DNA from: Vibrio sinaloensis DSM 21326
GTDB taxonomy: Bacteria > Pseudomonadota > Gammaproteobacteria > Enterobacterales > Vibrionaceae
Assembly (NCBI RefSeq): GCF_000189275.1
Contig: NZ_AEVT01000018.1
Location: 62,001-126,000, forward strand
Direction: 5' to 3'
Length of the DNA stretch: 64,000 bases
Below, one piece after another: positions 34,669 to 45,722 of this stretch (the first letter of the stretch is position 1; each line of letters opens with the position of its first letter). A model generated the notes under the pieces. That model searched no databases, was not told the origin of the DNA, and was given only the letters and a program-made list of their open reading frames with translations. The position numbers were made by a program, and so were the translations under genes.

Positions 34669-36348
34669 CTAAACTTCTTCTTCGAATGCTTCTTCATCGA
34701 GCAGTGAGCGACACTTAATTTCGTATTGATTAAACGAGAAAATACTTGGCCCATGCGCACGCTTGGTAATGACTTTGTCTTCACCAAACTGAACCGTGAC
34801 GTGAGTAAATACCTTACCTTTTACCTCCACGACATTCGCTTCTAGCGCAGTCTCTAACTCTTGCTCATTGCTGTCGCGAGCTTGTTTCACTTTTTCTAAG
34901 TGTTCGTTTGATTCTTGCTTAAATGTTTCGAGCTCTTGCTCTTGTTCTGGCGTGCGCTCAGATTTTGGAATCTTCTTCAGTTCGAGCTCTTTGCGTATCA
35001 CACTCATGGTGTCCTCTTGAGCCTGAGTGTATTGCTCTTTCAGCTTAGCTTGGCGCTCTTTATACATCTGAAAGCGTGCAAACGCTTCCACATAAGTGGC
35101 GGTATCCCCTTCGACACCCAGTTCAACACACACCACTTTGCCGCCTATTTTCGCATGACCGCCGCTTAAGGTACCGTGTTTTTCAGAAGCATCGACCACC
35201 ACCAGATCTTTCCCGCAACGTACCTCGCTATTCATACAATGGACGTTGAGATGAATGTCTTCAGCGGCTTGCAACTCACAAAACTGCGCATAGTTTGCAC
35301 TTATGGTGCCACCAGATTTCACGATGCAGCTTCGTTGCTCACCTTCTGAGACGTTATGGCCGATAATGCCTTTTGCGACTTGAATATCCCCTTGGACTTG
35401 AACATCTGCAGATTCAATAAAACCACCAACCGTTAAGGTACCTGTCGCGCGCACCACCATGTCAGACTCTATGTTACCAAACACGACCACGTTACCTTTG
35501 AATTTCACGTGGCCCGTCGCAACTCCTATGGTCTTTAAGCAGAGTGCATCTTCAACATCGACACCTTTCTCTTTCAGCATCGGCATCCCCGAGACTGTCG
35601 CGATCAATAAGTTAGGGTTTTGCGGAGAGACTGCCGAGCCTTTCCCTTCTTTAAGCACACTGTCATTGCCCGGCTTAGGCGGGATAATACGACCTTGAAC
35701 CGTGATCCCAGGCTCACCTTTTGTAGCAGGAACACGCTTCATTAAGGGATCATTTTCCGAAACAGTGATCGTCTCGCCAAGATCGAGCATATCGACCTTA
35801 CCGTCTTGTTGATCTTCTTGAGGAGCCAGTACTTGTTTGGCAGGATCTTTTACGAGAGGAATAAATTTTGCGTCTTTGCCCTGAACGGGGTTTTTGCCTT
35901 TGGCGACTGGCTGAGTGAAGGTTTCACCCGGTTTGAGCTGGTGGCTCATAATCAGAACTTTCTTCAGCGCCAGTTTATTGATGCCCTTAGTCACATGCGA
36001 TTGAGCTAACGCATGAACAATTTGTGGCCCCTTGAGTGGCTCACCTTTGTATGCGCCCGTGACCACCATGCTGGCGAGCATATCGTGATCAGAAAGTACC
36101 ACCTCCACCGTCGCATCGCGCACTTCGGCAATCTTAATGCCTGAGTAGGCTTCCCCACTGGTCTCTTTGGCTAACTTGATGAAGCGTTTGACTTCGTCTT
36201 CGATTAAGTAAAAATTACTCGCACCAACCTTCTCTAGTGCTTCATCAAGCCCTCGAGTATCAAAATTGTTGTCAACCGTGATATCCGGTGACAATTTGGC
36301 TAATACTGCATGTCCATCTTCAGACAAGGCAACAAATTTATCCCACAT
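34669..36348 (-). CDS. FapA (DUF342) family protein
   Basis: 559 aa from ATG 36348; a TTG two codons upstream has slightly better Shine-Dalgarno spacing. DUF342 pattern: N-terminal variable domain, MKRVPATKGEPGITVQGR, then a long run of beta-helix turns (VKFKGNVVVFGNIESDMVV, GGFIESADVQVQGDIQVAKG, CIVKSGGTISANYAQF). A coiled-coil lies at about 420-500 (rich in E, K, Q). FapA proteins are linked to flagellar assembly and surface sensing in vibrios. It follows the STAS/che cluster on the same strand, after a parS2 site. Confidence 0.85.
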   Translation of the reverse strand: MWDKFVALSEDGHAVLAKLSPDITVDNNFDTRGLDEALEKVGASNFYLIEDEVKRFIKLAKETSGEAYSGIKIAEVRDATVEVVLSDHDMLASMVVTGAYKGEPLKGPQIVHALAQSHVTKGINKLALKKVLIMSHQLKPGETFTQPVAKGKNPVQGKDAKFIPLVKDPAKQVLAPQEDQQDGKVDMLDLGETITVSENDPLMKRVPATKGEPGITVQGRIIPPKPGNDSVLKEGKGSAVSPQNPNLLIATVSGMPMLKEKGVDVEDALCLKTIGVATGHVKFKGNVVVFGNIESDMVVRATGTLTVGGFIESADVQVQGDIQVAKGIIGHNVSEGEQRSCIVKSGGTISANYAQFCELQAAEDIHLNVHCMNSEVRCGKDLVVVDASEKHGTLSGGHAKIGGKVVCVELGVEGDTATYVEAFARFQMYKERQAKLKEQYTQAQEDTMSVIRKELELKKIPKSERTPEQEQELETFKQESNEHLEKVKQARDSNEQELETALEANVVEVKGKVFTHVTVQFGEDKVITKRAHGPSIFSFNQYEIKCRSLLDEEAFEEEV

Positions 36349-36454
36349 GTACAATCAGCCTTCATTACGTCCTACTTTGAGTGTATGCAATTTACTCGCC
36401 GAGCTGTATCATAAGTGTGACAAATTAGAGCGTAGGTCACTTAATGATAGCGTT

Positions 36455-36467
36455 TTTACACTGTAAA
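36455..36467. promoter_or_regulatory. parS2: parS2 centromere site
   Basis: TTTACACTGTAAA, exact match to the chromosome-2 ParB2 consensus TTTACANTGTAAA. In the gap between fapA and the response-regulator gene. Confidence 0.85.
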
Positions 36468-36478
36468 TCTTGCTCGCC

Positions 36479-38170
36479 TTATGATGGGAAGTGATGCTCC
36501 TCTTTAAAGGAATAGATCGCCGTCACACAACACCCTTGTTTTGAGTATTCTAACGATTGGCACAATTCACGAGCCAATACGATACCGCGCCCATAGGTCA
36601 ACGTTTTGCCTTGCTCAGCATTGGATTTTTGATAGTCAAACCCAGCACCGTTATGTTCCAAGACCATCATGAGATGGCTCTCGACTGGATTGTAATCCAA
36701 CGACAATTTCACCCAAGCACCGTCACTCAGCTCTCTTAACCGCTCTTCACGCATCTGGTAAAAGGTAAAGAAACCGTCGGCTTCTTCTTTAATTTTGGAG
36801 TCTAGGTGTAGTAAGCCGTGCTCGATCGCGTTGGCAAACAGTTCCGACAGCACAGAACACACTAAATCGAGATGCGCTCCCGCTTGCAGCACTCCCCTTA
36901 AGTATTGGCGTACTTCAACCATCACATTGACTTCTCGAAGAACATCACCTGGGAATTGCAGATCAGCGCTCACCGCAATCTTGCTTCCTTTTTGTGGTAA
37001 AGCCGCTAAGTCAGTTTTGTTGTCGCTGGAAATGGGGAACTTCATCGACAGGATAGAGAGGTCATCTCCGACACTTTTATGGGCAAACTTTCGCACCGAC
37101 TCATATAGTAAAGGGATGATGGGTTTATTGGTGGCAAGCGCCTGCTCTAATCGTTCGGGGCCAAATTGTTCGCCATTTCGATCGCTCGCTTCAATTACAC
37201 CATCGGTATAACAGAGAATTTGTTGATCAGGTTGCAGCTTCATATGTACCAGATCCGTTTCAAACTCATGCGACTTAAGTACCCCCAGAGGCATGTGGCG
37301 CGATACTAAGCGGCGCTCTATAGTGCCATCAGGATTGAGCAGATAGCCATCTGGTAAGCCGCCTCCCCACCATGAGACTTCAAACCCGTTGGCTCGAATT
37401 TCAAACACACTGGCGGCTAGCATCATCCCCATCGGTAAAAACCGAACCAGGGCGTCATTAATTTCATTCACAATCTCCCCCAAAGAGAGACCTTTCGCCG
37501 CCATTGAGAAAAACGCCCGCGTAGCGGGAATGGCAGAAATAGCCGCTGGCAAGCCATGCCCTGTGGCATCAGCAATCATGACATACACCCCGCCATGAGG
37601 GCGATTGGCGACGACAATCAAGTCGCCATTAAAGACAGTTGATGGGGTAGAAATGTAGTTAATGCCGTAGATGTTTTTCACCTGCGAACTCATTTCTTCC
37701 ATTAAGTTGGAAAAGATCGACTCCGCAATCGCATAGTCATAGCGTACTTGTTCGTGAAACTGGCGCAGTTCGTCACGTTGTTGCATCACTTCATTGTGCA
37801 TGCGCACGATTCGATAGTGAGCTTGAACCTTACCCAGCAAGACACTGCGCTCGACAGGCTTAAGAATAAAGTCATCACCATATTTAAGGCAGCGCTCGAA
37901 CGAAGCGTGGTCATCAAGCACAGTAAGAAACAGTATCGGAATATGAACTTTAGGGAAGGCCTCGCGGATCTCTTTCGCGGTGGTAAAGCCATCTTTAATC
38001 GGCATCATCACATCAAGCAAAATAATGTCTGGCAATCTGTCCATGTTTTCCATGGCGCTCACCACACCTTGCCCGTTTTCAAACGTGGTTACCTTTTCCG
38101 CCAAATGACTTAGCATAAAACGACACAATTCACGATTGGTTGCATGGTCGTCGACAATCATGATATGCAT
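36479..38170 (-). CDS. Response regulator with PP2C phosphatase and anti-sigma kinase domains
   Basis: 563 aa in three parts. Receiver domain 1-120 with phospho-acceptor Asp53 (ILLDVMMP) and Lys in ILKPVERS. SpoIIE-type PP2C phosphatase about 155-390 (VMIADATGHGLPAAI with the metal-binding Asp, and CYTDGVIEASD). C-terminal HATPase/RsbW-like kinase about 415-555 (SVLSELFANAIEHG N-box; GRGIVLARELC). The architecture matches HsbR/CrsR-type partner-switch regulators, which phosphorylate and dephosphorylate a STAS antagonist. The STAS gene lies just upstream in the same transcript. It corresponds to the gene at the end of cluster III in V. cholerae. Confidence 0.88.
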   Translation of the reverse strand: MHIMIVDDHATNRELCRFMLSHLAEKVTTFENGQGVVSAMENMDRLPDIILLDVMMPIKDGFTTAKEIREAFPKVHIPILFLTVLDDHASFERCLKYGDDFILKPVERSVLLGKVQAHYRIVRMHNEVMQQRDELRQFHEQVRYDYAIAESIFSNLMEEMSSQVKNIYGINYISTPSTVFNGDLIVVANRPHGGVYVMIADATGHGLPAAISAIPATRAFFSMAAKGLSLGEIVNEINDALVRFLPMGMMLAASVFEIRANGFEVSWWGGGLPDGYLLNPDGTIERRLVSRHMPLGVLKSHEFETDLVHMKLQPDQQILCYTDGVIEASDRNGEQFGPERLEQALATNKPIIPLLYESVRKFAHKSVGDDLSILSMKFPISSDNKTDLAALPQKGSKIAVSADLQFPGDVLREVNVMVEVRQYLRGVLQAGAHLDLVCSVLSELFANAIEHGLLHLDSKIKEEADGFFTFYQMREERLRELSDGAWVKLSLDYNPVESHLMMVLEHNGAGFDYQKSNAEQGKTLTYGRGIVLARELCQSLEYSKQGCCVTAIYSFKEEHHFPS

Positions 38171-38188
38171 AGTCGCTCCTTATCTGGG

Positions 38189-38488
38189 TTATTCGATATA
38201 GAACTTCTTATCAAAGCGAGAAATGGTTAAGATCTTTCTAACTTGTGGCAAGGTATTGGTAATTTTGATCATGCCATCATCCTGATCCAGATAGCTGTGC
38301 ATATTGAGCAACATGCCAAGCCCAGCACTATCAATGTAATCCACCTTGCGTAGATCTATGACGAATCGATAGTCTTTCTTCTCGGTATAGCAGCGACGAA
38401 ATTCCTGAACTAGGTTAAAGCCAAATGCTCCTTCAATAGAGATGGTCACTTGGCGGCTGCTTGTATCTACCTGTGCTTCTACTGACAT
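38189..38488 (-). CDS. STAS-domain anti-sigma factor antagonist
   Basis: 99 aa, a single STAS domain. The phosphorylatable serine is Ser54 in YIDSAGLGML (DS motif, as in SpoIIAA Ser58). With the adjacent PP2C/kinase protein it would form a partner switch whose output (sigma factor or other target) is not in view. Co-transcribed downstream of the mcp-like gene (33-bp gap). Confidence 0.88.
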   Translation of the reverse strand: MSVEAQVDTSSRQVTISIEGAFGFNLVQEFRRCYTEKKDYRFVIDLRKVDYIDSAGLGMLLNMHSYLDQDDGMIKITNTLPQVRKILTISRFDKKFYIE

Positions 38489-38521
38489 ATCCTTTTCCTT
38501 TGTTATTGATTGGGAGAGAGG

Positions 38522-39673
38522 CTAAAACAACTCTACTTCCCCTTCTTCTATACTCGACTGAGAAGCCGCTGGAGCATCTCGATGATGGAGGCGTTCAAAC
38601 AGCTCAGTGACCGCTTCGGCAAAGCCATCTGCATCAAGATGCCCTCGATGCCATTCTGCACACAATGCAGATAGTTGATTGAGATAATCGACCGTCTGCT
38701 TAGCGTAATCGCCTTGCTGAACGATGATGTCGGCAAATTGCAATGCACGTACACCGTTGTCCACTTGAACGTGAATTCGTTCACCACTGTGCCTGATTTT
38801 TTGAATCTCTTGCTCAATGGCTAGGTTAACGTTGTGAACACCACGCAGCATTTCATCAACTTTGTCTTTGGATTCAATTGCGTCAGTCATATCGATCGAT
38901 GCCATCTCTCCGACGGTTTGGTTTGCTTCTTCAACCGTTTTCTGCGCGACATTGATCTCTTGCTCAATCTGATCATTCAGCTCTTCTGCTTTGTGGGACA
39001 AGTTACGAACCTCTTGAGCAACGACTGCAAACCCTCGACCAGCTTCACCAGCACGCGCCGCTTCAATCGCCGCGTTTAGCGCTAATAGATTGGTCTGTTC
39101 CGATAAACTACGAACCTGAGTTAACAACTTGAACACGGCATCAAGTTTGTCGGACATATCATGAATACTGTGCACGGCGGAGATACTTTTCTCAGAAACT
39201 TTTACCAGCGTATCGACAAAGTTACGGATGATGGCTTCAGTCTTGGGTAGCACCTGACCAATGTCGCTGTCACTGCCATTTTGACCGAGCAGATTCTCGA
39301 CCAGTTGCGCGGTCACTTCATTCTGCTCTTCTGCCAACCGTTGTAGCTCGAAGTAACTCTCATTGAGTGTCACAACGGACTCGTCAACCACACTTCGTTG
39401 GTGATCTAACGGCTCATTGAGCTGCTGAGTAATGGTTGCCATCAGTGGAGTCATTTCCTTGGGTAGCGCAGCGCTGTGCTTCTCTGCACTTTGCTGAGAA
39501 CGAGCGGCGTTGAGTTCGACCGGCACCGTACCGCGAGGAAACACCAACCAAGGAATCGCTGCAACGATCACCATGCAAATCACGGTTGCCATAGTAGAAG
39601 CTTGAGTAACCGCAAAGCTGAGTAAGGCTAATTGAACAAGTACGGCAAAAAAGTATCTTGGTTTTATTTTCAT
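38522..39673 (-). CDS. Methyl-accepting chemotaxis-like protein with two N-terminal TM helices
   Basis: 383 aa. Two hydrophobic segments ([19 protein letters not shown] and [18 protein letters not shown]) with only a short loop and no periplasmic sensor domain or clear HAMP. The signalling hairpin tip is typical: [19 protein letters not shown] then [15 protein letters not shown]. It may sense the membrane or relay signals from the cluster's other receptor. It ends GEVELF, and CheD ends DVELF; similar acidic-hydrophobic tails. Confidence 0.85.
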   Translation of the reverse strand: MKIKPRYFFAVLVQLALLSFAVTQASTMATVICMVIVAAIPWLVFPRGTVPVELNAARSQQSAEKHSAALPKEMTPLMATITQQLNEPLDHQRSVVDESVVTLNESYFELQRLAEEQNEVTAQLVENLLGQNGSDSDIGQVLPKTEAIIRNFVDTLVKVSEKSISAVHSIHDMSDKLDAVFKLLTQVRSLSEQTNLLALNAAIEAARAGEAGRGFAVVAQEVRNLSHKAEELNDQIEQEINVAQKTVEEANQTVGEMASIDMTDAIESKDKVDEMLRGVHNVNLAIEQEIQKIRHSGERIHVQVDNGVRALQFADIIVQQGDYAKQTVDYLNQLSALCAEWHRGHLDADGFAEAVTELFERLHHRDAPAASQSSIEEGEVELF

Positions 39674-39699
39674 ATCGGCTTTCCTTGCACGACAAGTGA

Positions 39700-40737
39700 C
39701 TACTTAGCGTTAGCTTGCAAGTAGTGGCAAATTTGTTTTGGAACGTGATTCAGTGAGACCACTTCTCGAACGGCGTTAAGCTCCACCGCGACTCGCGGCA
39801 TTCCCCATACCACAGAAGAGGCTTGATCTTGGGCAATAGTATGTGCGCCTCGCTCTTTCATGCGTAACATGCCACGAGCACCATCTTGCCCCATGCCCGT
39901 CAAAATGACTCCAATCGAATGAGCGCCGACAGTCTCCGCCACAGTATCAAACATGACATCAACAGACGGTTTATGACGATTTACAGCCGGTCTATCATCT
40001 AACTGGCAGTACAGGTGGTTGCCTCGTTTTACCACCACCAAGTGTTTATCCCCTGGTGCCACGTATGCACAACCGTTAACCAAAGGCGCTCGGTTGGTAT
40101 CGAGTTCTTTGACTGTTATCTCACTGCTATCGTTTAGGCGCTGAGCAAACGAGGCAGAAAACATCGCGCTGATATGTTGAGTGATGATGATGGGAGGTAA
40201 CCCTGCCGGCAGCGATGATAAAACCTGCTTGACGGCTTCCGTACCGCCAGTGGAAGCACCGATCGCGATCACTTCGATTTTACTGTGCCCTGGGGATGAA
40301 AGGACTTGGGGCGCGGAAGGTTTATCTTGGCGAACGTTAGCCCCAGCCGCCATTTTGATTTTTTCATTGATATGCGCTTTATAGTTGACCATTTCTGCGG
40401 TGCTATCGACCGAAGGTTTAGGAAAATAATCAACCGCGCCATACTCTAACGCCGCGAGGGTTGCCTCTGCACCATGCTGGGTTAACGTGGAGATCATGAC
40501 CACTGGCATAGGCCGCAAGCGCATCAGATTCTTTAGAAACTGAACCCCATTCATTTTGGGCATTTCCACGTCTAACGTCAGCACGTCTGGGTTGTGTACT
40601 TTGATCAATTCGCGCGCTTGGTAAGGGTCTTCCGCCACCGCGACCACCTCTAAATCAGGATCGGCGTTGATCAACTGTTCAAGCAGCGCCCTGAACACTG
40701 GGGAATCATCGACCACAAGGACTTTAATCTTTTTCAT
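39700..40737 (-). CDS. cheB: Chemotaxis response regulator protein-glutamate methylesterase CheB
   Basis: 345 aa. Receiver domain with Asp56 ([13 protein letters not shown]), linker, and methylesterase domain with the catalytic triad Ser162 ([10 protein letters not shown]), His187 (ITQHISA) and Asp near 284 (GMGQDGARG). It removes methyl groups from receptor glutamates and counteracts CheR. ATG overlaps the cheD stop by one base (TAATG). Confidence 0.95.
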   Translation of the reverse strand: MKKIKVLVVDDSPVFRALLEQLINADPDLEVVAVAEDPYQARELIKVHNPDVLTLDVEMPKMNGVQFLKNLMRLRPMPVVMISTLTQHGAEATLAALEYGAVDYFPKPSVDSTAEMVNYKAHINEKIKMAAGANVRQDKPSAPQVLSSPGHSKIEVIAIGASTGGTEAVKQVLSSLPAGLPPIIITQHISAMFSASFAQRLNDSSEITVKELDTNRAPLVNGCAYVAPGDKHLVVVKRGNHLYCQLDDRPAVNRHKPSVDVMFDTVAETVGAHSIGVILTGMGQDGARGMLRMKERGAHTIAQDQASSVVWGMPRVAVELNAVREVVSLNHVPKQICHYLQANAK

Positions 40738-41375
40738 TAAAACAGCTCCACGTCATCGTCATGAGAACGATGACTCTCTCTATCCAACTGACTGGCATAT
40801 TTTTCTTCTTGGTGCTGCAGTCGATGCACTTCTGTAAAGGGAATTCGCTTAAGCCATGCTTTCCCTGACAGTGGATCGAACATCACTTTTCTTGGCTCTA
40901 GCCCGCCAAGATCATGAGCGACAACGGGTAACTGCTCTTGCTCAACGTAGTTAAGAATGAAAGCCACATTCTTTTCGCCAATCATTGAGTGACGACCGAG
41001 CATCTGCGCACCACCAAACAGCTTTACCTGTAAATTTCTTCGCCTGGCTCCCCTCTCGATCAACGAGTTGAGCAACATTTCCATTGCATGGGCACCATAT
41101 CGAGAAGCCGTCGATACGACCGCATCTGGCTGCCAAGTTTTGATTTGGCTCTTGTTATCAAATGGCAACAAAAAGTGATTCATTCCTCCTACACTCGCCC
41201 ACTCATCCCATGCGCATACCGCAATACAAGAGCCCAAGCCAGTCGCGATAATTTCATCCTTTTTACTGGTGCAGTACAGACCACCGGGCAACACCTTGAC
41301 GATGTGTTTCTCTTTTTGCGGATGATAAAAGCGATTAAAGTGACCGTTAGCTTGTGTATCCCTCACTCCGAACAT
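40737..41375 (-). CDS. cheD: Chemoreceptor glutamine deamidase CheD
   Basis: 212 aa. CheD motif: [21 protein letters not shown], quoted here minus its last residue it is still 20; catalytic Cys lies in the GSC triplet, followed by GMNHFLLPF (His) and KLFGGAQML. It deamidates receptor glutamines and may bind other Che proteins. It lies between cheR and cheB. Confidence 0.93.
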   Translation of the reverse strand: MFGVRDTQANGHFNRFYHPQKEKHIVKVLPGGLYCTSKKDEIIATGLGSCIAVCAWDEWASVGGMNHFLLPFDNKSQIKTWQPDAVVSTASRYGAHAMEMLLNSLIERGARRRNLQVKLFGGAQMLGRHSMIGEKNVAFILNYVEQEQLPVVAHDLGGLEPRKVMFDPLSGKAWLKRIPFTEVHRLQHQEEKYASQLDRESHRSHDDDVELF

Positions 41376-41383
41376 AATGTGCC

Positions 41384-42241
41384 CTATTTTTTTACGTAGA
41401 TGGTGTGGCCTAGGTGATGAAATAAATCCAAATGGCTCGGCATACTTTCTGAGTGGCCAATAAACAGCACCCCATTAGGTTTTAACTGCTGATAAAATCG
41501 CTCAATCAATGCGGTTTGTGTTTTTTTATCAAAATAAATCATTACGTTACGACATGAGATAACATCAAACTCTTGGTCAAATGGCCAATCTTGCAATAGG
41601 TTGAGCTGTTGAAACTGAATGTAGTTTTGAAGCGCCGAACGGATCTTAATCTTGCCTTGTTGTCTGCCGACACCTTTAACAAAGCACGGCTTTAGGTACG
41701 CCGTTGGAATCGCTTCAATTGCCTCATCGCTGTAAATGCCCTGCTTAGCCACCTTAAGCACTTTGGTATCTAGATCCGTTGCGGTAATGCGCACGGAATT
41801 AAAGGTCTCCAGTGCGGCGACTTTTTGTAATGAGGCAATAAAACTGTATGGCTCTTCACCAGTCGAACACCCTGCCGACCATATATTGATCTGTGATGCC
41901 CCCTGCTGTTGCCACTCCGCCATCAATACTTTTTCGAGAAACTCGAAGTGGTGATACTCGCGGAAAAATTGCGTCTTATTAGTGGTCAAGCAGTTTACAA
42001 ACCGCGCTTGCTCCTGACTGTCTTGCTCAATCAACTGACGGTAATCACTAAAGCGTCTCAAACTAAGACGCCGCAGTTGACGACTGATCCGTCCATAGAC
42101 CATGGTTCTTTTTCGGTCTGAGAAGTATATGCCCGCATGTTTGTGCATGAACCACTGGATGAACTTGAAGTCTTTCTCTGTCAGTTCAAACTCTTGATTC
42201 ACGAGCATGTCATTCTCTGTATGAGCTAGAACTCTTCCCAT
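41384..42241 (-). CDS. cheR: Chemotaxis protein methyltransferase CheR
   Basis: 285 aa. N-terminal helical domain, then [18 protein letters not shown]-binding [15 protein letters not shown], and [15 protein letters not shown]. It methylates receptor glutamates. The longest frame overlaps the end of aer2 by 16 bp; the ATG twelve codons in (42208), with a GAGA ahead, is an equally good start. Confidence 0.94.
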   Translation of the reverse strand: MGRVLAHTENDMLVNQEFELTEKDFKFIQWFMHKHAGIYFSDRKRTMVYGRISRQLRRLSLRRFSDYRQLIEQDSQEQARFVNCLTTNKTQFFREYHHFEFLEKVLMAEWQQQGASQINIWSAGCSTGEEPYSFIASLQKVAALETFNSVRITATDLDTKVLKVAKQGIYSDEAIEAIPTAYLKPCFVKGVGRQQGKIKIRSALQNYIQFQQLNLLQDWPFDQEFDVISCRNVMIYFDKKTQTALIERFYQQLKPNGVLFIGHSESMPSHLDLFHHLGHTIYVKK

Positions 42242-44622
42242 TCGTCTCCATCCTCTTCCATTTTAAAGCTGGAATTGGCTACTTTTGGCGTAGTCCGAAT
42301 ATCTCTGACATTCGTAATCTGCCTTGGCTCTCGAGTCCTAGTTTCAAAGGTTGTTACCTTGCTATCTGTCGCAAAGAAGTTCATCAAGTTAAGAAGCTCT
42401 TTACCTTCATCTTTCAGAGACTGACTGGCTGCCGACGTTTGTTCGACCAGCGATGCGTTTTGCTGCGTCATCTCATCCATCGTGGTTACTGCGCGATTAA
42501 TCTCATCAATTCCGGTTGACTGCTCCAAGCTAGACGAAGCTATTTGGGCAATGAGTTCGCTGACTTTGGCTACCGCTTCAACAATTTCATTCAAGGTTTC
42601 ACCGGATTCATCGACTAAACGCGAACCTTCATCGACTTTCTCGACACTGTCTTTGATGAGACCTTTAATCTCTTTCGCGGCGGCGGCACTTCGCTGCGCG
42701 AGATTTCGCACTTCGCCCGCCACGACAGCAAAGCCTCGCCCTTGCTCACCTGCTCTCGCCGCCTCTACCGCGGCATTGAGTGCCAACAGGTTGGTTTGGA
42801 AGGCTATTTCATCAATGACACCGATGATGTCGGCAATTTTTTTACTTGCCGAGTTGATTTCTGCCATCGCTGAAACCACATGGCCTACCACCTCACCGCC
42901 TTTGCTGGCTTTTTTACTGGCGTCATCAGCCAGCTCATTCGCCCCTTTGGCGTTGTCGGCATTGAGCCTAACCGTGGCGGTCATTTGCTCCATGCTGGCT
43001 GCGGTCTCTTCGAGGTTGGACGCTTGAGCTTCGACACGCTGGCTTAAGTCGTTATTGCCTTCCGCAATTTCGGTTGAAGCGGTGGCGACTCTCGCCGATG
43101 AATGGGTGATCTTCTCAACCATGTTGCGCAGGTTAATGATGGAAGTATTCACGGCATCGGAAAGACGACCAAACTCACCTTGGTTGTCGTCCGACATGGT
43201 GCTGTTGAGATCGCCGTCTGCGACTTGACTCATCACATCGATACATTGACCAAGTGGGCCAACAACGGTATCGAGCAAATTATTGATTCCGTCACCAAGC
43301 TCCTTCATAAATCCGTTGTATTCCGAGGTATCGATACGTTCATCTAGCTGGCCATTAATCGCCCTTTGAATCAACGCTTCTACCTGACGTTGTCCATCTT
43401 GTTGCTCGGTGATGTCTACCCACTGCAAGGCTGGACCAATGTAGTTTCCCTGACCATCACGCATCGCAATACAGGTGAGATTAAACTCCAACGATCCGAC
43501 AGCGATGTTCGATGAAAAAGGCAGCCTATCTGGGTTAGCGATAATGTTACGTTGGTGACCCGGATTCTTATGGAATACGTCAATGTTTTTGCCAATCAAA
43601 TTACTCGCATCAAACCCGGGCAGTGCAGTTTGTAAATCGCGCTCTCGACTGCGCAGTAGGTTGTGCAGCGACGGATTAAGGTAAGTAATGATGCCCTCTT
43701 TATTTGCCATCATTAGGTTTGTCGTCATGCCTTCAACCGCAGACGCTAAGCGGCCGATTTCCTCTTCTTTGGCGCGTTCAGCGGTGACATCTTGCCATTC
43801 AAGTGTGTTACCTATGTAGTTACCTTGAGTGTCGTTAATAGCCGCAACGTTAAGTTCAATTTTCAACTCACCGATGGTGATGTCCGTACTGTAAGGAAGA
43901 TTCGATTGATCCGCGAGAAGCGCACGTTGATGTGCAGGGTTGCGATGAAATTCGTCGATACATCGCCCCATCAACCACTCTTCACTAGCAGTAAAACCAG
44001 ACCATACTGATCGTAAAGTCGCCTCATGTTTTGAGAACAAATTGATGGTTTCTCGGTTGACGTAAGTGATCAAAAAATCTCTATCAATCATCACCATAGC
44101 CGTTTGAGCTTGATCGACAGCCGCCTGAAGACGAGCGATATCATTTTCCGTTTTTAGCTCTTCAGTCACATCCCGCCACTCTAACGTGTTACCAACGTAC
44201 TGCCCGCTGGCATCGATAATTGCGCCAACATTGAGCTCGATTTTTACGTCTTTGACCGTGATGTTGGTTGTGTAAGGCAAGTTGGCCGGATTAGACAGCA
44301 TTTGACGCTGGTGGCTAGGGTTAACGTGGAAAGCATCAATACAGTAGCCAAGTAGGAACTCTTCGTTGGCTTGAAAATTCGGCCATACCGAGCGGAACAA
44401 GGCCTCATGCTGTTGAAGTAACTCAATCGACTTTCGGTTGATGTAAGTGATGTTGAAATCTCGGTCAATCATCATCAACGCCGTTTGCGCGGCATTAAGC
44501 GCAGACAGCAGCTGCTGTTTTGATATCCCTTCATCTTGCGGCTCTGACTCTTGCGTTAACGTATCTTGCGTTGGTGCAGCAAACGCCGTTTCCGTGTCTG
44601 GTTTCCGATTCCAAAATGCCAT
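42226..44622 (-). CDS. aer2: Soluble triple-PAS chemoreceptor (Aer2-like, heme PAS)
   Basis: 798 aa without membrane segments. Three tandem PAS domains (about 35-155, 163-282, 290-405), each with the Aer2-type heme ligand His in the same motif: CIDAFHVNP (H99), CIDEFHRNP (H226), NIDVFHKNP (H351). Each also ends with the Trp that contacts heme-bound oxygen (W149, W276, W401). A HAMP-like region at about 410-515 is followed by a long MCP signalling domain ([20 protein letters not shown] minus one residue) and a C-terminal EWEEF. That matches the xWxxF pentapeptide that tethers CheR/CheB. Aer2 proteins of Pseudomonas and Vibrio bind O2 through this PAS type. Linked to che genes of the same class. 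Confidence 0.9.
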   Translation of the reverse strand: MAFWNRKPDTETAFAAPTQDTLTQESEPQDEGISKQQLLSALNAAQTALMMIDRDFNITYINRKSIELLQQHEALFRSVWPNFQANEEFLLGYCIDAFHVNPSHQRQMLSNPANLPYTTNITVKDVKIELNVGAIIDASGQYVGNTLEWRDVTEELKTENDIARLQAAVDQAQTAMVMIDRDFLITYVNRETINLFSKHEATLRSVWSGFTASEEWLMGRCIDEFHRNPAHQRALLADQSNLPYSTDITIGELKIELNVAAINDTQGNYIGNTLEWQDVTAERAKEEEIGRLASAVEGMTTNLMMANKEGIITYLNPSLHNLLRSRERDLQTALPGFDASNLIGKNIDVFHKNPGHQRNIIANPDRLPFSSNIAVGSLEFNLTCIAMRDGQGNYIGPALQWVDITEQQDGQRQVEALIQRAINGQLDERIDTSEYNGFMKELGDGINNLLDTVVGPLGQCIDVMSQVADGDLNSTMSDDNQGEFGRLSDAVNTSIINLRNMVEKITHSSARVATASTEIAEGNNDLSQRVEAQASNLEETAASMEQMTATVRLNADNAKGANELADDASKKASKGGEVVGHVVSAMAEINSASKKIADIIGVIDEIAFQTNLLALNAAVEAARAGEQGRGFAVVAGEVRNLAQRSAAAAKEIKGLIKDSVEKVDEGSRLVDESGETLNEIVEAVAKVSELIAQIASSSLEQSTGIDEINRAVTTMDEMTQQNASLVEQTSAASQSLKDEGKELLNLMNFFATDSKVTTFETRTREPRQITNVRDIRTTPKVANSSFKMEEDGDEWEEF

Positions 44623-44685
44623 GAGTTACCTCTCACTGATTGCTTGTTCTGACGTGTTATCCCTTGGCCTTAAAGGCGCTGCGGG

Positions 44686-45156
44686 TTAGGCCCAATTCTC
44701 TTCAGCTTGATTGGGTGCTATAAGCTCTGAGACATCAAACAGAGCGTCTAAATTAATTAAGATCAGGTGGCCCGTTGCGACTGAGGCAATACCTCTTACA
44801 TAGCTGTGGTCTACGTTAGCGGCAACATGTGGAGCTTGCTTAATCTGCTCATCTTCTAGGGGGTAGACTTCCGAAACCCCATCAACAATGACGCCTAACG
44901 GTTGCTGCTTTGCGTCATTCAGTACGATCACCACAGTAGTCGCACTCACCTGTGCTGGTGATAAGCCAAAACGGATACGTAGATCGACAATAGGCACATA
45001 CTCGCCACGAATTTCGAGTACGCCTTTCATGAAATCAGGTGAATTAGGAATGTCACGCACGGGGCTCCAGCCGCGAACTTCACGCACATCCAAAATAGGT
45101 ACGCCATATTCATCGCCTTCAAGGACAAAACTCAAAAACTCTTGGGTTAAATTCAT
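44686..45156 (-). CDS. cheW: Chemotaxis coupling protein CheW (first of two)
   Basis: 156 aa, single CheW domain: FLSFVLEGDEYGVPILDVREV, quoted short, then GWSPVRDIPNSPDFMKGVLE, IRGEYVPIVDLR. It links receptors to CheA. Overlaps the upstream cheW paralogue by 4 bp (ATGA). Confidence 0.93.
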   Translation of the reverse strand: MNLTQEFLSFVLEGDEYGVPILDVREVRGWSPVRDIPNSPDFMKGVLEIRGEYVPIVDLRIRFGLSPAQVSATTVVIVLNDAKQQPLGVIVDGVSEVYPLEDEQIKQAPHVAANVDHSYVRGIASVATGHLILINLDALFDVSELIAPNQAEENWA

Positions 45157-45707
45157 GATGCCTTCCTTAGGATGCGTTCCATATTGAGCAGCTCCTCGGT
45201 ATCAAGCAAAGACATCACTTGCTCTCCCACATTTAGCAGCCCTTGCATATAAGGCGTCACAGTCGAATCGCCAACAGAGGGATACAGTTCACTTTGTCCT
45301 TGTCCAATCACATCGCTGACTGCATCAACGACGATGCCCATCAAGCGTTCCGTGTCTTCATCAGTGAAACGTAAAACGATCACCACAGTGGTTGCTAAAT
45401 ATTCACACTCACCGATTTGAAATCGAGCTCTAAGATCCACGACAGGCACGATCATGCCCCGCAAGTTAATGACACCGAGCACGTAACTGGGAGAACGTGG
45501 AATCGGTGTTGGTTTTTCCCAAACACGTATTTCCTCGACATCTTTTATTTCAACGCCGTATAACTCATCCGCTAACAAGAAACTGAGGAAATCTGCGCTC
45601 TCGCTCACTTCATCGTTCGTTTGGGTCAATAGGTTCTGAGCCTGCTGTGCAATGTGCGTTTTAGCGCTGGTTGAAAGCTCTGTGCTCATGCTGCTATTCT
45701 CCGTCAT
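45153..45707 (-). CDS. cheW: Chemotaxis coupling protein CheW (second, N-terminally extended)
   Basis: 184 aa from ATG 45707 (the frame opens with GTG one codon earlier; ATG 45689 with GGAG is another option). CheW domain from residue about 40: FLSFLLADELYGVEIKDVEE, then PRSPSYVLGVINLRGMIVPVVDLR. The 35-residue N-terminal extension is polar. Two CheW genes in one cluster allow receptor-specific coupling or higher-order arrays. Confidence 0.92.
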   Translation of the reverse strand: MTENSSMSTELSTSAKTHIAQQAQNLLTQTNDEVSESADFLSFLLADELYGVEIKDVEEIRVWEKPTPIPRSPSYVLGVINLRGMIVPVVDLRARFQIGECEYLATTVVIVLRFTDEDTERLMGIVVDAVSDVIGQGQSELYPSVGDSTVTPYMQGLLNVGEQVMSLLDTEELLNMERILRKAS

Positions 45708-45722
45708 CACCCGCTTTCCTCC

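Noticed and set aside
41023..41034. TTTACCTGTAAA palindrome in cheD resembling parS2
   Set aside because: One base shorter than the 13-bp consensus, so the half-site spacing is wrong.
42482..43027. 181-aa frame antisense to aer2
   Set aside because: Low-complexity Ser/Ala/Leu product mirroring the regular MCP heptads; a shadow of the real gene.
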